Shown piece after piece: positions 26,114 through 35,443 of a stretch of DNA of 64,000 nt. The DNA is from DASWOJ01 sp964242415. Its GTDB lineage: Bacteria; Pseudomonadota; Alphaproteobacteria; Acetobacterales; Acetobacteraceae. The first letter of the stretch is position 1. Each line of letters opens with the position of its first letter. Below the pieces are notes generated by a model, which saw only the letters and a list, made by a program, of their open reading frames with translations, searched no databases and was not told where the DNA came from. The translations under genes were made by a program, and so were the position numbers. Location of the stretch: the NCBI GenBank assembly GCA_964242415.1, contig CAXTAT010000031.1:1-64000 (forward strand). The letters run 5' to 3'.

Positions 26114-28243
26114 ATGCGCTCTCTTCGTCCCGTCATGCCGCTCCTGCTGCTCCTCGCCCAGCCTGCCGCCGCCCAGCCGGTTGCCGCCCAGCCCGCCGCC
26201 GCCGTTCAGTACGGCGGACCCAATCCGGCGCTGCGCCAGTACGAACGCGCTGCCTTGCTGGACGGGTTGGGTGCGGCCTACCAGGAGGGCCGCGGCGTGC
26301 CGGCGGACCCGCTTCGCGCCGCTGCCCTGCTCGACGCCGCCGCTGCCCTGGGGAGCATCGATGCGATGGGCCGCCTGGGGGGAATACTCGTTCAGGGAGA
26401 CGGCGTCGCCCGGAACGTGCCGCGCGGCACGGTGCTGCTGGGCCGTGCTGCGGAGGCCGGGAATGCGGCGGCGCAGACCGCGCTGGCCCGTGCGTTGCTG
26501 CGCGCCACCGGGGAGGAGCGCGACGACGCCCATGCCCGCAACCTGCTGAGCCAGGCTGCGGCGCAAGGCGTGCCGGACGCCCTGCTCGCGTTGGGCATCA
26601 TGGCCGAGGCTGGGCAGGGCGGGCCGCGCGACCTGCCGGCAGCCAAGGCGCTGTTGCGTTCGGCTGCCCGGGTGGGCGTGCCCGGCGCAGGGTACCGCTA
26701 CGCAGTGCGGCTGCAGGCGGATGGCTGCCATGCGGCAGACCTGGAGGGTGCGCCGGGTCCCGCCCACGACTCCCTGGCAACCTGCCCGGCGGCCGTCCGG
26801 CTGTGGCTCGGCAGGTCCGTCGCGGCGGGCGACCCGGCCGGGATGGGCCGCCTGGCGGCGATGGTGGCCGACGGCACGGGCGGGCCGGCCGACCCCGCCG
26901 AGGCCGACGCGCTGTTCTGGCGGGCGCTGGCCGAGGACCCGGCCGCCGATGGACCCCGCCTGGTCCTGGACCTGGCTGCCCGCCTGCGCGCCGGCCGCGG
27001 CGTGGCGCAGGACAAGCTGGCCGCACGGGTGCTGCTGACGCTGCGGGCCGGCACGGAGGACGCCGCTGCGGTAGCGCTGGCCGACATGCTGCTGCAAGGC
27101 GACGGCGGGCCGCGCGAACCCACTGCCGCAGTGGCCGCACTGGATGCGGCGGCAGGCCGGGGCTCGAAGGAGGCTGCCGTGCGCCTGGGCGGATTGCTGC
27201 GCACCGGGGCGGACGGCGTGGCGCGCGATGCGCCGCGGGCGCGGGCCGTGCTGATGCGGGCCATGCAGGCCACGGGGCGCGGCGAGGCCGTGGGGCGCGG
27301 CGACGATGCAGCACGGCTGATGCTGGCCGACATGCTGCTGCATGGCGAGGGCGGGCGGGCGGACCCTGCCGGGGCGCGCACCGTGCTGGCCGCCGCCGGC
27401 GATGCAGCGGCGTTGCTGCAGGCCGCAGACTTGCAGGCGCGCGGCGTCGGCGGCCCGCGCGATCCGGCGGGCGCGCTGGCCACCCTGCACCAGGTGACCG
27501 ACCGCCTGGCCGACCCCCGCGGTTGCCTGCCGGCGGCCCGGCTGTACATGGCGGGCGTCCAAGACCCGGCGCCGGACCAAACCGCCTCCCCGGTTCCAGC
27601 TTCCCCGGTTCCAGCTTCCCCGGTCACAGCCTCGGCGCAAACCTCAGCCCCGGCGCACCTTCCAGGCCCGGCAGGCAGTCCGGCCTCCCTGCGCGGTCCA
27701 TCCCTCCCGCGCGGCCCATCCCCCGTCCGCGGCCAGGATGCGGTGCAGGCCGCCATGGCGACGGGCGCTGCGGCTGACCACCTGCTGTGCGCCCTGGCCG
27801 CGGGCGATCCGGGTGCGCAGGCGCTGCTGCTCGCGCCGTTGCCGAACGTGCCGCCCGCAGTGCGGCTGGCGTTGGGGGCGCGGCTGGCGGCACTGGCCGG
27901 GCAGGCGATGGCGCCGGGTCCGGGCCTGGACCCGCTGCTGCTGCGGGCGCTGCGGGACGCCGGGGCGCAGGACGGCCGGTTCGGCGCATTGCTGGCGGCG
28001 GCGCGGGACGGGACGCCGCCCGGCGAGGCGTCTGGGACCACGGGCGAGGCCGACACGCCGGTGGCCGGCCCTGGCCCGCGCATGCTCCTGGCGCTGCGGG
28101 ACATCTGGGCCGCCCGCATGACCGCGGCACAGCCGAAGACCGATGTGGCACAGCCGAAGGACGGGGCAGCGCAGCCGAGGGACGGGGCGGCAAGCCCCAT
28201 GGCGGACGGGGCGATCAGCCCGCCCAGCGCTCTGCCACCATGA
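26114..28243 (+). CDS. Sel1-like repeat protein, exported
   Basis: 709 residues with a signal peptide (MPLLLLLAQPAAAQPVAA, cleavage near residue 20-25). At least ten Sel1/TPR-like helical repeats follow, with the pattern AxxGxxxAxxxLAxxLxxG, for example DPLRAAALLDAAAALGSIDA and VPRGTVLLGRAAEAGNAAAQ. Residues about 480-530 are a Pro/Ala/Ser-rich linker built partly of 15-base direct repeats, and the C-terminal tail (about 675-700) holds imperfect TDVAQPKDGAAQ-type repeats. Sel1 proteins are scaffolds for protein complexes, often in envelope or signalling. The partner here is unknown. Start chosen at ATG 26114 because it heads the signal peptide. The 3' end overlaps the convergent CPBP gene by 29 bases. 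Confidence 0.85.
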   Translation: MRSLRPVMPLLLLLAQPAAAQPVAAQPAAAVQYGGPNPALRQYERAALLDGLGAAYQEGRGVPADPLRAAALLDAAAALGSIDAMGRLGGILVQGDGVARNVPRGTVLLGRAAEAGNAAAQTALARALLRATGEERDDAHARNLLSQAAAQGVPDALLALGIMAEAGQGGPRDLPAAKALLRSAARVGVPGAGYRYAVRLQADGCHAADLEGAPGPAHDSLATCPAAVRLWLGRSVAAGDPAGMGRLAAMVADGTGGPADPAEADALFWRALAEDPAADGPRLVLDLAARLRAGRGVAQDKLAARVLLTLRAGTEDAAAVALADMLLQGDGGPREPTAAVAALDAAAGRGSKEAAVRLGGLLRTGADGVARDAPRARAVLMRAMQATGRGEAVGRGDDAARLMLADMLLHGEGGRADPAGARTVLAAAGDAAALLQAADLQARGVGGPRDPAGALATLHQVTDRLADPRGCLPAARLYMAGVQDPAPDQTASPVPASPVPASPVTASAQTSAPAHLPGPAGSPASLRGPSLPRGPSPVRGQDAVQAAMATGAAADHLLCALAAGDPGAQALLLAPLPNVPPAVRLALGARLAALAGQAMAPGPGLDPLLLRALRDAGAQDGRFGALLAAARDGTPPGEASGTTGEADTPVAGPGPRMLLALRDIWAARMTAAQPKTDVAQPKDGAAQPRDGAASPMADGAISPPSALPP

Positions 28244-29009
28244 ACGCCACCGCCACGGCGTTGACCGCCAGGTGGACCAGCAGCGACGCCCGGACCGAAC
28301 CTCCCGCCTCCCGCGCCCAGGTGACCAGGGCCACCACCGGCACCAGCATCAGCAAGTAGGCCCATCCGGCGGCGGCATGGGCCAGCAGGAACAGCAGCCC
28401 CGTCGTGCCACCCGTCGCCCAGGCGCCCCAACGGCGGCGCAGCGCCACCCAGAGCCAGCCGCGGAAGAACAGCTCCTCCGTCACCGGGGCGCCGATGGCG
28501 AAGAAGGCGATGCAGCCGAGGGCGTAGCCGGCCAGGCTGCCGTCCTGGTCCAGCGGTGCCTCCTGCAGGGTCCGTTGGGCGAAGTCCTGGTAGGCCGGCA
28601 CGAGCTGCGTCAGCACCGCGAGCGCCGGGTTGAAGGCGGCGCCGAGCACGGCCAGCACCACGACCAGGCGGCCGCGCGCCACCGGCAGCCATCCCGCCCC
28701 GGCCCGGCGGCTGCCTGCGCCGATCCGCCCTGCCCGGCGCAGCGCGGCCAGCAGGGTGATGAGTTGGAAGGCGGCGCAGGACGGCCAGATGAACGCCCCG
28801 TCGGTGAATCCGACATCCTGGCGCCAGATCTTGTCCGCCACGAGCATGGCTAGCGCCCCCACGGCGCCAGCGCCGGCCAGCGCCGCCAGCAGCCACGCCA
28901 GCGCCAGGCCGACCTGCCCCAACGGCCCGGCTGGCGCCCAGGCAGCACGGCGGGCAGGCGGACTGTTAAGCTGCAGAGCGTCGGGCGGACAAGGAAGGTT
29001 GTCGTGCAT
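28215..29009 (-). CDS. CPBP-family intramembrane glutamic endopeptidase (CAAX protease-like)
   Basis: 264 residues and about seven hydrophobic segments. The family motif EExxxR occurs in APVTEELFFRGWLWVALRRR (E178, E179, R183), and a downstream helix carries the conserved LLVHLAVNAVAVAFM with the active-site histidine. Members are membrane-embedded proteases; in bacteria, roles range from bacteriocin immunity to envelope processing. No bacteriocin or substrate gene is recognisable nearby. It converges with and overlaps the Sel1-repeat gene by 29 bases. Confidence 0.88.
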   Translation of the reverse strand: MHDNLPCPPDALQLNSPPARRAAWAPAGPLGQVGLALAWLLAALAGAGAVGALAMLVADKIWRQDVGFTDGAFIWPSCAAFQLITLLAALRRAGRIGAGSRRAGAGWLPVARGRLVVVLAVLGAAFNPALAVLTQLVPAYQDFAQRTLQEAPLDQDGSLAGYALGCIAFFAIGAPVTEELFFRGWLWVALRRRWGAWATGGTTGLLFLLAHAAAGWAYLLMLVPVVALVTWAREAGGSVRASLLVHLAVNAVAVAFMVAERWAG

Positions 29010-29125
29010 GGCCGCGGACTAGACCAGCGCGGCCGGGCGGCGGCAATGCCTTAAGCACCGGTGCGACGCCCAGGAAAGGTGAAGAAAAGTCACCGCGGCC
29101 CTACCCAAACCGGGCGGGAGCGTGC

Positions 29126-29347
29126 ATGTGCCAGGGCATGATCAACCGCGGCGACATCCTCTGGCTCGGCATTTCCTCCGGCGTCACCGGGGGACTGATT
29201 GGCGGCGGGATGCTGGGCATCGGCATGGACCTGATGGTGAACGGGCAGCCAATCGGGCTGCTCCTGATCTGCGTCGGCGGTCCGGCGTCGGCGATTATCG
29301 GTTGGCTGCTGTCCCGCCGGCTGGCGCGGCAGTTGCCGCGGGAGTAG
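29126..29347 (+). CDS. Small membrane protein of unknown function
   Basis: 73 residues with two hydrophobic segments, LGISSGVTGGLIGGGMLGIG (Gly-rich) and PIGLLLICVGGPASAIIGWL, then a basic tail SRRLARQLPRE. GGGAG lies about 8 bases before the ATG. A second ATG three codons in (29138) could be the true start. No family is recognised. It stands alone between two divergent/convergent units. Confidence 0.55.
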   Translation: MCQGMINRGDILWLGISSGVTGGLIGGGMLGIGMDLMVNGQPIGLLLICVGGPASAIIGWLLSRRLARQLPRE

Positions 29348-29573
29348 CCAGCTGGGCGGGCAGGCCAATGCCGCGTTGCCGCCACGACCGCCAGCCCGCG
29401 CCGCCTGGAAAGCTGTAGGACGGCCAGCGCTACTCTGAGGTGCAGGGCCAGTAGCGCGACCGCGGCCGAAGCATCAGGTTGATCTGCAGGACAAGCGCTA
29501 TGACACCTAGCAAAGCTAGGTTGCTGCATAAGGCGAGGTGCAGGGCACTCCCGAAGCTACCATCCATATAGGG

Positions 29574-29595
29574 CCGGCCCGCCGAGGCGGGCCGG
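29574..29595 (-). terminator. Likely terminator of the glycine-rich lipoprotein gene
   Basis: Perfect stem CCGGCCCGCC/GGCGGGCCGG with a two-base loop, about 24 bases past the minus-strand stop codon at 29619. There is no long T-run, so it may be a stem-only terminator. Confidence 0.6.
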
Positions 29596-29618
29596 TGCGT
29601 CAAGCCGCGCCTACGACG

Positions 29619-30287
<669 letters not shown>

Positions 30288-30391
30288 GGGATGTCTCAGT
30301 TTGACCATGCACCTACAGATTCGCACGCGAGCCTCCTAGCGCAAGACCGGGGCCAGACGTGCCTTGACCCAATCCTGCCCGGGCCGGTCTG

Positions 30392-31231
30392 TTACCCCGG
30401 CAGCGGCGGGCCAGGCGGCTCCTGCCGCTCGTCAGGCGGCTGCTCCGCTTCGGCCCGGCCGCGGCGCATCCGGCCCAGGCTGAGCATGTGGACGGCGCCG
30501 TGGAGGGTGCGCAGCTCCTGTTCCGTGACCTCGCCGCGCTGGAACAGGTGGCGCAGGTTGCGGACCATGCCGGGGCGCTTGGGCAGGTTGCGGAGGAAGC
30601 CGCTGGCGTCGAGTTCGGCCACCAAGTGGTCGAGCCACGCCTCCAGCAGGTGCTTTTGCGCGACGGGGCTTTCCCCAGTCTGCAGGGTGGCGGGGGGTGT
30701 GGCGTCGGCGGCGGTCCACCACTCGTAGGCCATGACCATCACGGCCTGGGCCAGGTTGAGGCTGTCGAAGGCCGGGTTGATCGGGTAGCGCACGAGGGTG
30801 TCGGCGCGGGCCATGTCCTCGGCATCCAGGCCGGCGCGCTCGGGTCCGAACAGGATGCCGGCGCGCAGGCCGCGGGCGGCAGCGTCGCGCAGGGCGGCTG
30901 CGCCGGCGCGGGCGGTCAGCACGGGCTTCACCATGTGGCGCGGGCGCGGGCAGGTGGCGAGCACGCGGTGCAGGTCGGCCACGGCGTCGTCCACGGTGGG
31001 GTGGACGGTGGCGCTGTCGAGGATGCGGTCGGCGCCGGAGGCGGTGCGCCAGGCGCGCTCCTGCGGCCAGCCGTCGCGGGGAGCGACCAGGCGCAGGTGG
31101 AACAGGCCGCCATTGCCCATGGCCCGGGCGCAGGCGCCGATGTTGTCGGCCAGTTGCGGGCGGACGAGGATCACCACGGGGTCCCAAGGGCCGCCCGGCG
31201 CCAGGTCCGCCCCGCCGTCCCGGCCGGTCAT
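30392..31231 (-). CDS. trmJ: tRNA (cytidine/uridine-2'-O-)-methyltransferase TrmJ
   Basis: 279 residues of the SpoU/TrmH (SPOUT) family. It begins after a short Gly/Ala leader with DPVVILVRPQLADNIGACAR. The cofactor-knot motifs are LFGPERAGLDAEDMARAD and INPAFDSLNLAQAVMVMAYE. The C-terminal extension (about residues 190-260) is typical of TrmJ, which methylates position 32 of tRNAs. It lies downstream of cysS on the same strand, separated by a family B repeat pair, so cotranscription of two tRNA-related genes is likely. An upstream in-frame extension is repeat-encoded and was discarded. Confidence 0.9.
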   Translation of the reverse strand: MTGRDGGADLAPGGPWDPVVILVRPQLADNIGACARAMGNGGLFHLRLVAPRDGWPQERAWRTASGADRILDSATVHPTVDDAVADLHRVLATCPRPRHMVKPVLTARAGAAALRDAAARGLRAGILFGPERAGLDAEDMARADTLVRYPINPAFDSLNLAQAVMVMAYEWWTAADATPPATLQTGESPVAQKHLLEAWLDHLVAELDASGFLRNLPKRPGMVRNLRHLFQRGEVTEQELRTLHGAVHMLSLGRMRRGRAEAEQPPDERQEPPGPPLPG

Positions 31232-31240
31232 GATGCGCGC

Positions 31241-31394
31241 TGCCGCTCCCTCTCCCCCCGGGAGAGGGCCGGGGTGAGGGGGTCTTGGCCGCGGGGCCAA
31301 GCGCCGTGAGGCCAGCAAGAACGAAGCCCGTTACCGGCGAGGATGGCGCTTGTCCGCTCCCTCACCCCGGCCCTCTCCCGGAGGGAGAGGGGGA
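31241..31394. repeat. Inverted pair of repeat family B overlapping the cysS 3' end
   Basis: The reverse copy CTCCCTCTCCCCCCGGGAGA lies immediately upstream of trmJ, and the direct copy CCTCACCCCGGCCCTCTCCC overlaps the end of cysS. The direct copy provides the cysS stop codon on the minus strand (GGGGTGAGGG). Confidence 0.88.
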
Positions 31395-32738
31395 AGAACG
31401 GCGCCAGGTGCTGGTGCCGTCCGGGCGGTCCTCGAAGGCGATGCCGCGGGCCAGCCACTCCTGCCGGATGGCGTCCGCGCGCTTGAAGTCGCGGGCGCGG
31501 CGGGCGTCGATCCGCGCCTGCATGGCGGCTTCGACCTCGGCGTCGCCGTCCCCTTGGAACCAGGCTGCCGGGTCCTGCTGCAACAGGCCCAGCAGCGCCC
31601 CCCCGGCCCGCAGCCCGGCGCCGGCCGCGGCGTCCCCGGTCATCGCGCGGTCGGCCAGGGTGTGCAGGGCCGCCAGGGCCTCGGGCGTGTTCAGGTCGTC
31701 GCACAGCGGCTCCAGCACGCTTTGCGGCATGGGGCCGGGAGCGTCCACGCGGCCCGGTGCCCGCTCCAGGGCGCGGTAAAACCGGTCCAGCTCCGCACGC
31801 GCCTCGTGCAGCCCGGCCTCGGAGAACTCCAGAGGGCCGCGGTAGCCGGCGCGCAGCAGCATCAGCCGCACCGCCTCCGCGGGATGGCGCGCCACCACGT
31901 CGCGGATCGTCGCGAAGTTGCCGAGGGACTTCGACATCTTCTCGCCCTCGTTGAGCAGCATGCCGCTGTGCACCCAGTAGCGGGCGAAGCCGCTGCCGGG
32001 GAGGGCGCAGAGCGATTGGGCGCGCTCGTTCTCGTGGTGGGGGAACAGCAGGTCGCTGCCGCCGCCGTGGATGTCGAAGGTCTCGCCGAGGTAGCGCCAG
32101 GCCATGGCGCTGCACTCAATGTGCCAGCCGGGGCGGCCGGGTCCCCAGGGGCTGTCCCAGGCGGGGTCGCTGGGTCCACTGGGCTTCCAGAGCACGAAAT
32201 CGCCGGGGTCCTGCTTGTAGGGGGCGGGGTCGATGCGGGCGCCGGCGAGCAGGCCCGCGGGGTCGCGGCCGGACAGCGCGCCGTAGGAGGCGAAGCTGGC
32301 GACGCGGAACAGGACATGGCCCGCGGCGGCGTAGGCGTGGCCAGTGGCGACCAGGTTGCCGATCAGCTCCAGCATCTCGGGGACGTGGGCGGTGGCGCGG
32401 GGCTCCACGTCGGGGGGCAGGTTGCCGAGGCTCTGCATGTCGTCCTGGAACTGCCGGGTGGTGCGGGCGGTGACCTCGTCGATGGGGACGCCTTCCTGGG
32501 CGGCGCGGGCGTTGATCTTGTCGTCCACGTCGGTGACGTTGCGGACATAGGTGAGGCGCGGGAACAAGTGACGTAGCAGGCGTGCCAGCACGTCATAGGC
32601 GACCATGGCGCGGCCGTTGCCGATGTGGGCGAGGTCATACACGGTGGGGCCGCAGACGTACATGCGGACATGGGCGGGGTCGATGGGCACGAACGGCTCG
32701 CGCTGGCGGGTGAGGGTGTTGTGCAGGTGGAGCGTCAT
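31362..32738 (-). CDS. cysS: Cysteine-tRNA ligase
   Basis: 458-residue class I aminoacyl-tRNA synthetase that charges tRNA-Cys in the cytoplasm. The HIGH signature is HIGN at residues 38-41, and KMSKS lies at about 267-271. Zinc ligands are visible: C29 in CGPTVYD, the cysteine of WHIECSAM, and the histidine of FPHHENE. Length is typical (about 460). The last 13 residues (RRSSPSPSGRGPG) are encoded by a family B repeat, which also gives the stop; normal CysS proteins end near the preceding TW(K/R). ATG at 32738 precedes the family N-terminus LHLHNTLTRQREPF. A trmJ gene follows on the same strand. Confidence 0.96.
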   Translation of the reverse strand: MTLHLHNTLTRQREPFVPIDPAHVRMYVCGPTVYDLAHIGNGRAMVAYDVLARLLRHLFPRLTYVRNVTDVDDKINARAAQEGVPIDEVTARTTRQFQDDMQSLGNLPPDVEPRATAHVPEMLELIGNLVATGHAYAAAGHVLFRVASFASYGALSGRDPAGLLAGARIDPAPYKQDPGDFVLWKPSGPSDPAWDSPWGPGRPGWHIECSAMAWRYLGETFDIHGGGSDLLFPHHENERAQSLCALPGSGFARYWVHSGMLLNEGEKMSKSLGNFATIRDVVARHPAEAVRLMLLRAGYRGPLEFSEAGLHEARAELDRFYRALERAPGRVDAPGPMPQSVLEPLCDDLNTPEALAALHTLADRAMTGDAAAGAGLRAGGALLGLLQQDPAAWFQGDGDAEVEAAMQARIDARRARDFKRADAIRQEWLARGIAFEDRPDGTSTWRRSSPSPSGRGPG

Positions 32739-32779
32739 GCTGCGGGTATTGCGGCGTGGGGGGGTGGAGGGCAAGGGGG

Positions 32780-33052
32780 CTAGGGAGTCCCTGCCTCCAT
32801 GCGCTCGCGCAGGATCTGGTTGATCCTGGTCTGGTAGCCATCGCCCTGCTTGCGCAGCCAGTCCAGCACGTCGGCATCCAGGCGCAGGCTGATCGCCTCC
32901 TTGCGGGGGCGGTAGAGCCGGCGGGCGTGCTGCCAGTTGGTGGCTGGGGCCTCCGGGATATCCTGGGTGTCCGGATTGCCGTCTAGCGCTTGAAGCTGCG
33001 CCAACTGCGCCTCGGTCAGGGGTGAAGTTTCAGGCATCGCCTCTTTCTTCAT
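32780..33052 (-). CDS. brnA: BrnA-family antitoxin
   Basis: 90 residues; the C-terminal half has the BrnA pattern KEAISLRLDADVLDWLRKQG followed by YQTRINQILRERME, a ribbon-helix-helix DNA-binding fold. It would neutralise BrnT and repress the operon. ATG at 33052 overlaps the end of brnT by 23 bases; a second ATG at 33037 also lies before the toxin stop. Order toxin-antitoxin matches known brnTA operons. Confidence 0.9.
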   Translation of the reverse strand: MKKEAMPETSPLTEAQLAQLQALDGNPDTQDIPEAPATNWQHARRLYRPRKEAISLRLDADVLDWLRKQGDGYQTRINQILRERMEAGTP

Positions 33053-33317
33053 AGCGTCTCCTTTCGTGAACGGTCGCCTCACGCAGGCCGATCACCCGAG
33101 AACGGTCCTCATCGTCGGGATCTGGACGCGCATGGACAACCAGCAACAGCCGTCCCGCGACCCAGGAGAACGTATGCCAGCGATGCTCACCGTTCTCGAA
33201 GCGGTCATATACAGTAAGTGCAAGTGGATCGGAGAACATCCGATCGGCAAACGAGAAATCCAGTCCGTGCTTGCGTAGGTTCTCCACCTGTTTTGCCGCG
33301 TCGTATTCAATTTCCAT
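33030..33317 (-). CDS. brnT: BrnT-family ribonuclease toxin
   Basis: 95 residues with the BrnT fold markers: MEIEYDAAKQVENLRKHGLD (DxxKxxxNxxKHGxxF type), FADRMFSDPLALTVYDRF, HRWHTFSWVAGRLLLVVHA and RVIGLREATVHERRRYEE. BrnT is an RNase that halts translation under stress. Its frame overlaps brnA downstream, so translation is coupled. It is divergent from the Nramp gene. An upstream frame extension was ignored because ATG at 33317 heads the domain. Confidence 0.93.
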   Translation of the reverse strand: MEIEYDAAKQVENLRKHGLDFSFADRMFSDPLALTVYDRFENGEHRWHTFSWVAGRLLLVVHARPDPDDEDRSRVIGLREATVHERRRYEERGDA

Positions 33318-33508
33318 TACGTTGGTTTTCCGGGATTGGGCAGCGCGGGTTTTGTATATACAATTCTGTATGTGCATCTGCAACCCTTGCCAGCTCAGCA
33401 ACGGTGCAACGCCAAAGATGCTGTGCCGCACGGCCATCCACCGCCCTTGCCCCCTGCCCCACAACACGGTAATTGCGACGCACTCGCAACTCGACAGGAC
33501 ACCCCGCC

Positions 33509-34758
33509 GTGCAGCAAGCCGCCCTCCGCCGCCCGCCAGGCTCCCGCATCAGCCGCTATGCCGCCATCTTCGGGCCCGGCCTGGTGGTTATGCTCGCCGA
33601 CACCGACGTCGGCAGCATCATCACCGCCGCGCAGTCCGGCGCGCAGTGGGGGTATCGCCTCCTGCTGCTGCAACTGGTGCTGATCCCCATCCTGTTCATG
33701 GTGCAGGAACTCACGGTCCGCCTGGGCCTGTATACCGGCCGCGGCCATGGCGAGCTGATCCAGGACACATTTGGAAAATTCTGGGCCTGGGTGTCGGTGA
33801 CGGGCCTGGCGGTTGCGGTGTTCGGCGCGCTGATCACCGAGCTGGCGGGGTGGCGGGGATCGGCGAGCTGTATGGCGTTCCCCGCGTCGTCAGCCTGGTG
33901 CTGGCGACCGTGGCGCTGCTGGCGGTGGTGCTGACGGGCAGCTATCGCCGGGTCGAGCGCATCGCCATCGCGTTGGGATTATTCGAGCTGGCGTTCTTCG
34001 TCGTCGCCTGGCTGGCGCAGCCCGGCTTGGCCGAATTGGCGCAGGGCGCAGTCAGCATCCCCTATGCCAACAAGGACTACGTTTACCTGGCCGCGGCCAA
34101 CATCGGCGCGGTGATCATGCCGTGGATGGTGTTCTACCAGCAGTCCGCCATCGCCGATAAGGGCCTGAAGCCGGAGCACCTGCAGGCTGCCCGTTGGGAT
34201 ACGGCGGCCGGCGCCATCATCACGCAGCTTGTGATGGCCGCCGTGCTGATCGCAACCGCCGCGACCATCGGCCATGCCAGCCCGGACGCTAGCCTGACCA
34301 CGGTCGGGGAGCTGTCCGAGGCGCTGACCCCGTTCCTGGGCGGCGGGCTGGGGCGGGCGGTGTTCAGCGCCGGGGTGCTCGGTGCGGGCATGGTGGCTGC
34401 GATCGTGGCGACGCTGGCGCTGGCGTGGGGCGTGGGGGAGGTGGCGGGGTACCGCCGCAGCCTCAACCTGCGGCCGACGCAGGCACGGGGGTTTTATGGG
34501 CTGTATGCCGCCGCCGTTGCGGGGTGCGCGCTGCTGGTGGGGGTGTGGCCGAACCTGGTTTCGCTCAATGTCGGCGTGCAGATCATGAACGCGCTGCTGC
34601 TGCCGCTGGTGTTGGGGTTCCTCATTGCGCTCAGCATCCGGGCACTGCCGCCGGCGGTGCAGTTGCGGGGGTGGTACCGCTGGGTGCTGATCGTGGTGGT
34701 GGGGGTTACGACGGTGCTGGGAGTGTTCGGCGGGTTCAGCGGGGCCGGGCTGCTGTAA
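33509..34758 (+). pseudogene. Nramp-family divalent metal transporter, one-base frameshift
   Basis: Nramp signature in helix 1: GPGLVVMLADTDVGSIITAA (the DxxN-type metal site appears as DTDVGS). Later helices read YVYLAAANIGAVIMPWMVFY with QQSAIADKG, matching the Nramp helix 6 region. The frame breaks in the run of four Gs at 33847-33850. Before it the protein reads ALITELAG, and in the next frame VAGIGELYGVPRVVSLVLAT continues without loss, so one G is missing relative to an intact gene. Start taken at GTG 33509; about 415 residues if repaired. Either a sequencing error or a recent null mutation. Intact homologues import Mn or Fe in exchange with protons. Confidence 0.85.
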
Positions 34759-34817
34759 TACCAACCGCTCTCTGCTCTGACCGGATTGCCTACTCCGTGC
34801 TCGTCATTGCCCGTCTG

Positions 34818-34918
34818 TCATTGCGAGGAGCGCTTGCGACGCGGCAATCCAGGAGGTGCAAGACCGGAGTCTCGGCCCGTCCCCCCCGGATTGCCGCGCC
34901 GAAGCCGGCTCACAATGA
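34818..34918. repeat. Palindromic repeat family A, copy 3 (long form)
   Basis: TCATTGCGAGGAGCGCTTGC opens the left arm and is the same as in copy 2; the right arm is more diverged (GGATTGCCGCGCC...CACAATGA). The outer flanks also match copy 2. Confidence 0.85.
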
Positions 34919-35215
34919 CAGCGCCTGATTGGATGCAGCATCGCAAGGATCAGCGCGAAGGGCTGTTGTTATAAGGGGGGAACCGCAGGCGCAGAGACAC
35001 ATGCTGGACGGCTGTCTTGAGGCGTCGCGGTCGGCCCTGGCATTGGCGGATTGTCATACACGCAGTTTATTGCTCGCACATCAACAATGATGCCGTGCTG
35101 ATGGGCACCGCCGCGGTCATGCGTCATGCCGGTGGCTGGTTTCTATGCGACAGCTTCGAGTCCATAGAAGCACCGGTGCTTTAGCGTGCAACCCTATTCC
35201 TGCGGCATTTCCTGC
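34919..35215. other. Gene-free spacer
   Basis: No gene is supported in this stretch. It is less GC-rich than its surroundings around 35050-35180 and contains a small palindrome (GCACCGGTGC at about 35170). Together with flanking repeats it makes a gap of almost 500 bases between the Nramp remnant and the next small gene. Confidence 0.5.
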
Positions 35216-35247
35216 CCCAACCCTCTCCCGCCGGGAGAGAGGGGCAG
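35216..35247. repeat. Single diverged copy of repeat family B
   Basis: CCCCAACCCTCTCCCGCCGG followed by GAGAGAGG, without an inverted partner nearby. It lies just past the stop of the 40-residue gene. Confidence 0.65.
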
Positions 35248-35255
35248 GAAGCGGC

Positions 35256-35378
35256 TTACTTCTTGCCTGGCTCCGGCCGCGGCGGCGGAGTGTTGGCGGC
35301 GGCGGCGCCTTTAGCGGCGTTCTTTGTCGCCTTGGGCTTCTTGGCTTCGCGGTTGGACTTTTGCTCACCTTTTGCCAT
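35256..35378 (-). CDS. Very small basic protein of a conserved proteobacterial family
   Basis: 40 residues starting MAKGEQKSNREAKKPKATKN, then an Ala-rich middle and a PPPRPEPGKK end. The opening closely resembles small basic proteins (MAKGQ-K-SNRE-KKPK type) found across proteobacteria with no known function. A strong ribosome-binding site (AGGAG) lies 7-11 bases upstream of the ATG. It is a stand-alone gene downstream of the PEP-CTERM gene's neighbourhood, on the same strand. Confidence 0.75.
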   Translation of the reverse strand: MAKGEQKSNREAKKPKATKNAAKGAAAANTPPPRPEPGKK

Positions 35379-35443
35379 GACCTGCTCCTTCTGCGTGCAG
35401 CAGCAGAATCGTACGGTCCGGGCCGGAATGCAAGGGCTGCGCG

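Noticed and set aside
27585..27640. CRISPR-like or satellite array
   Set aside because: Only two to three 15-base units in frame within a coding linker, without spacers.
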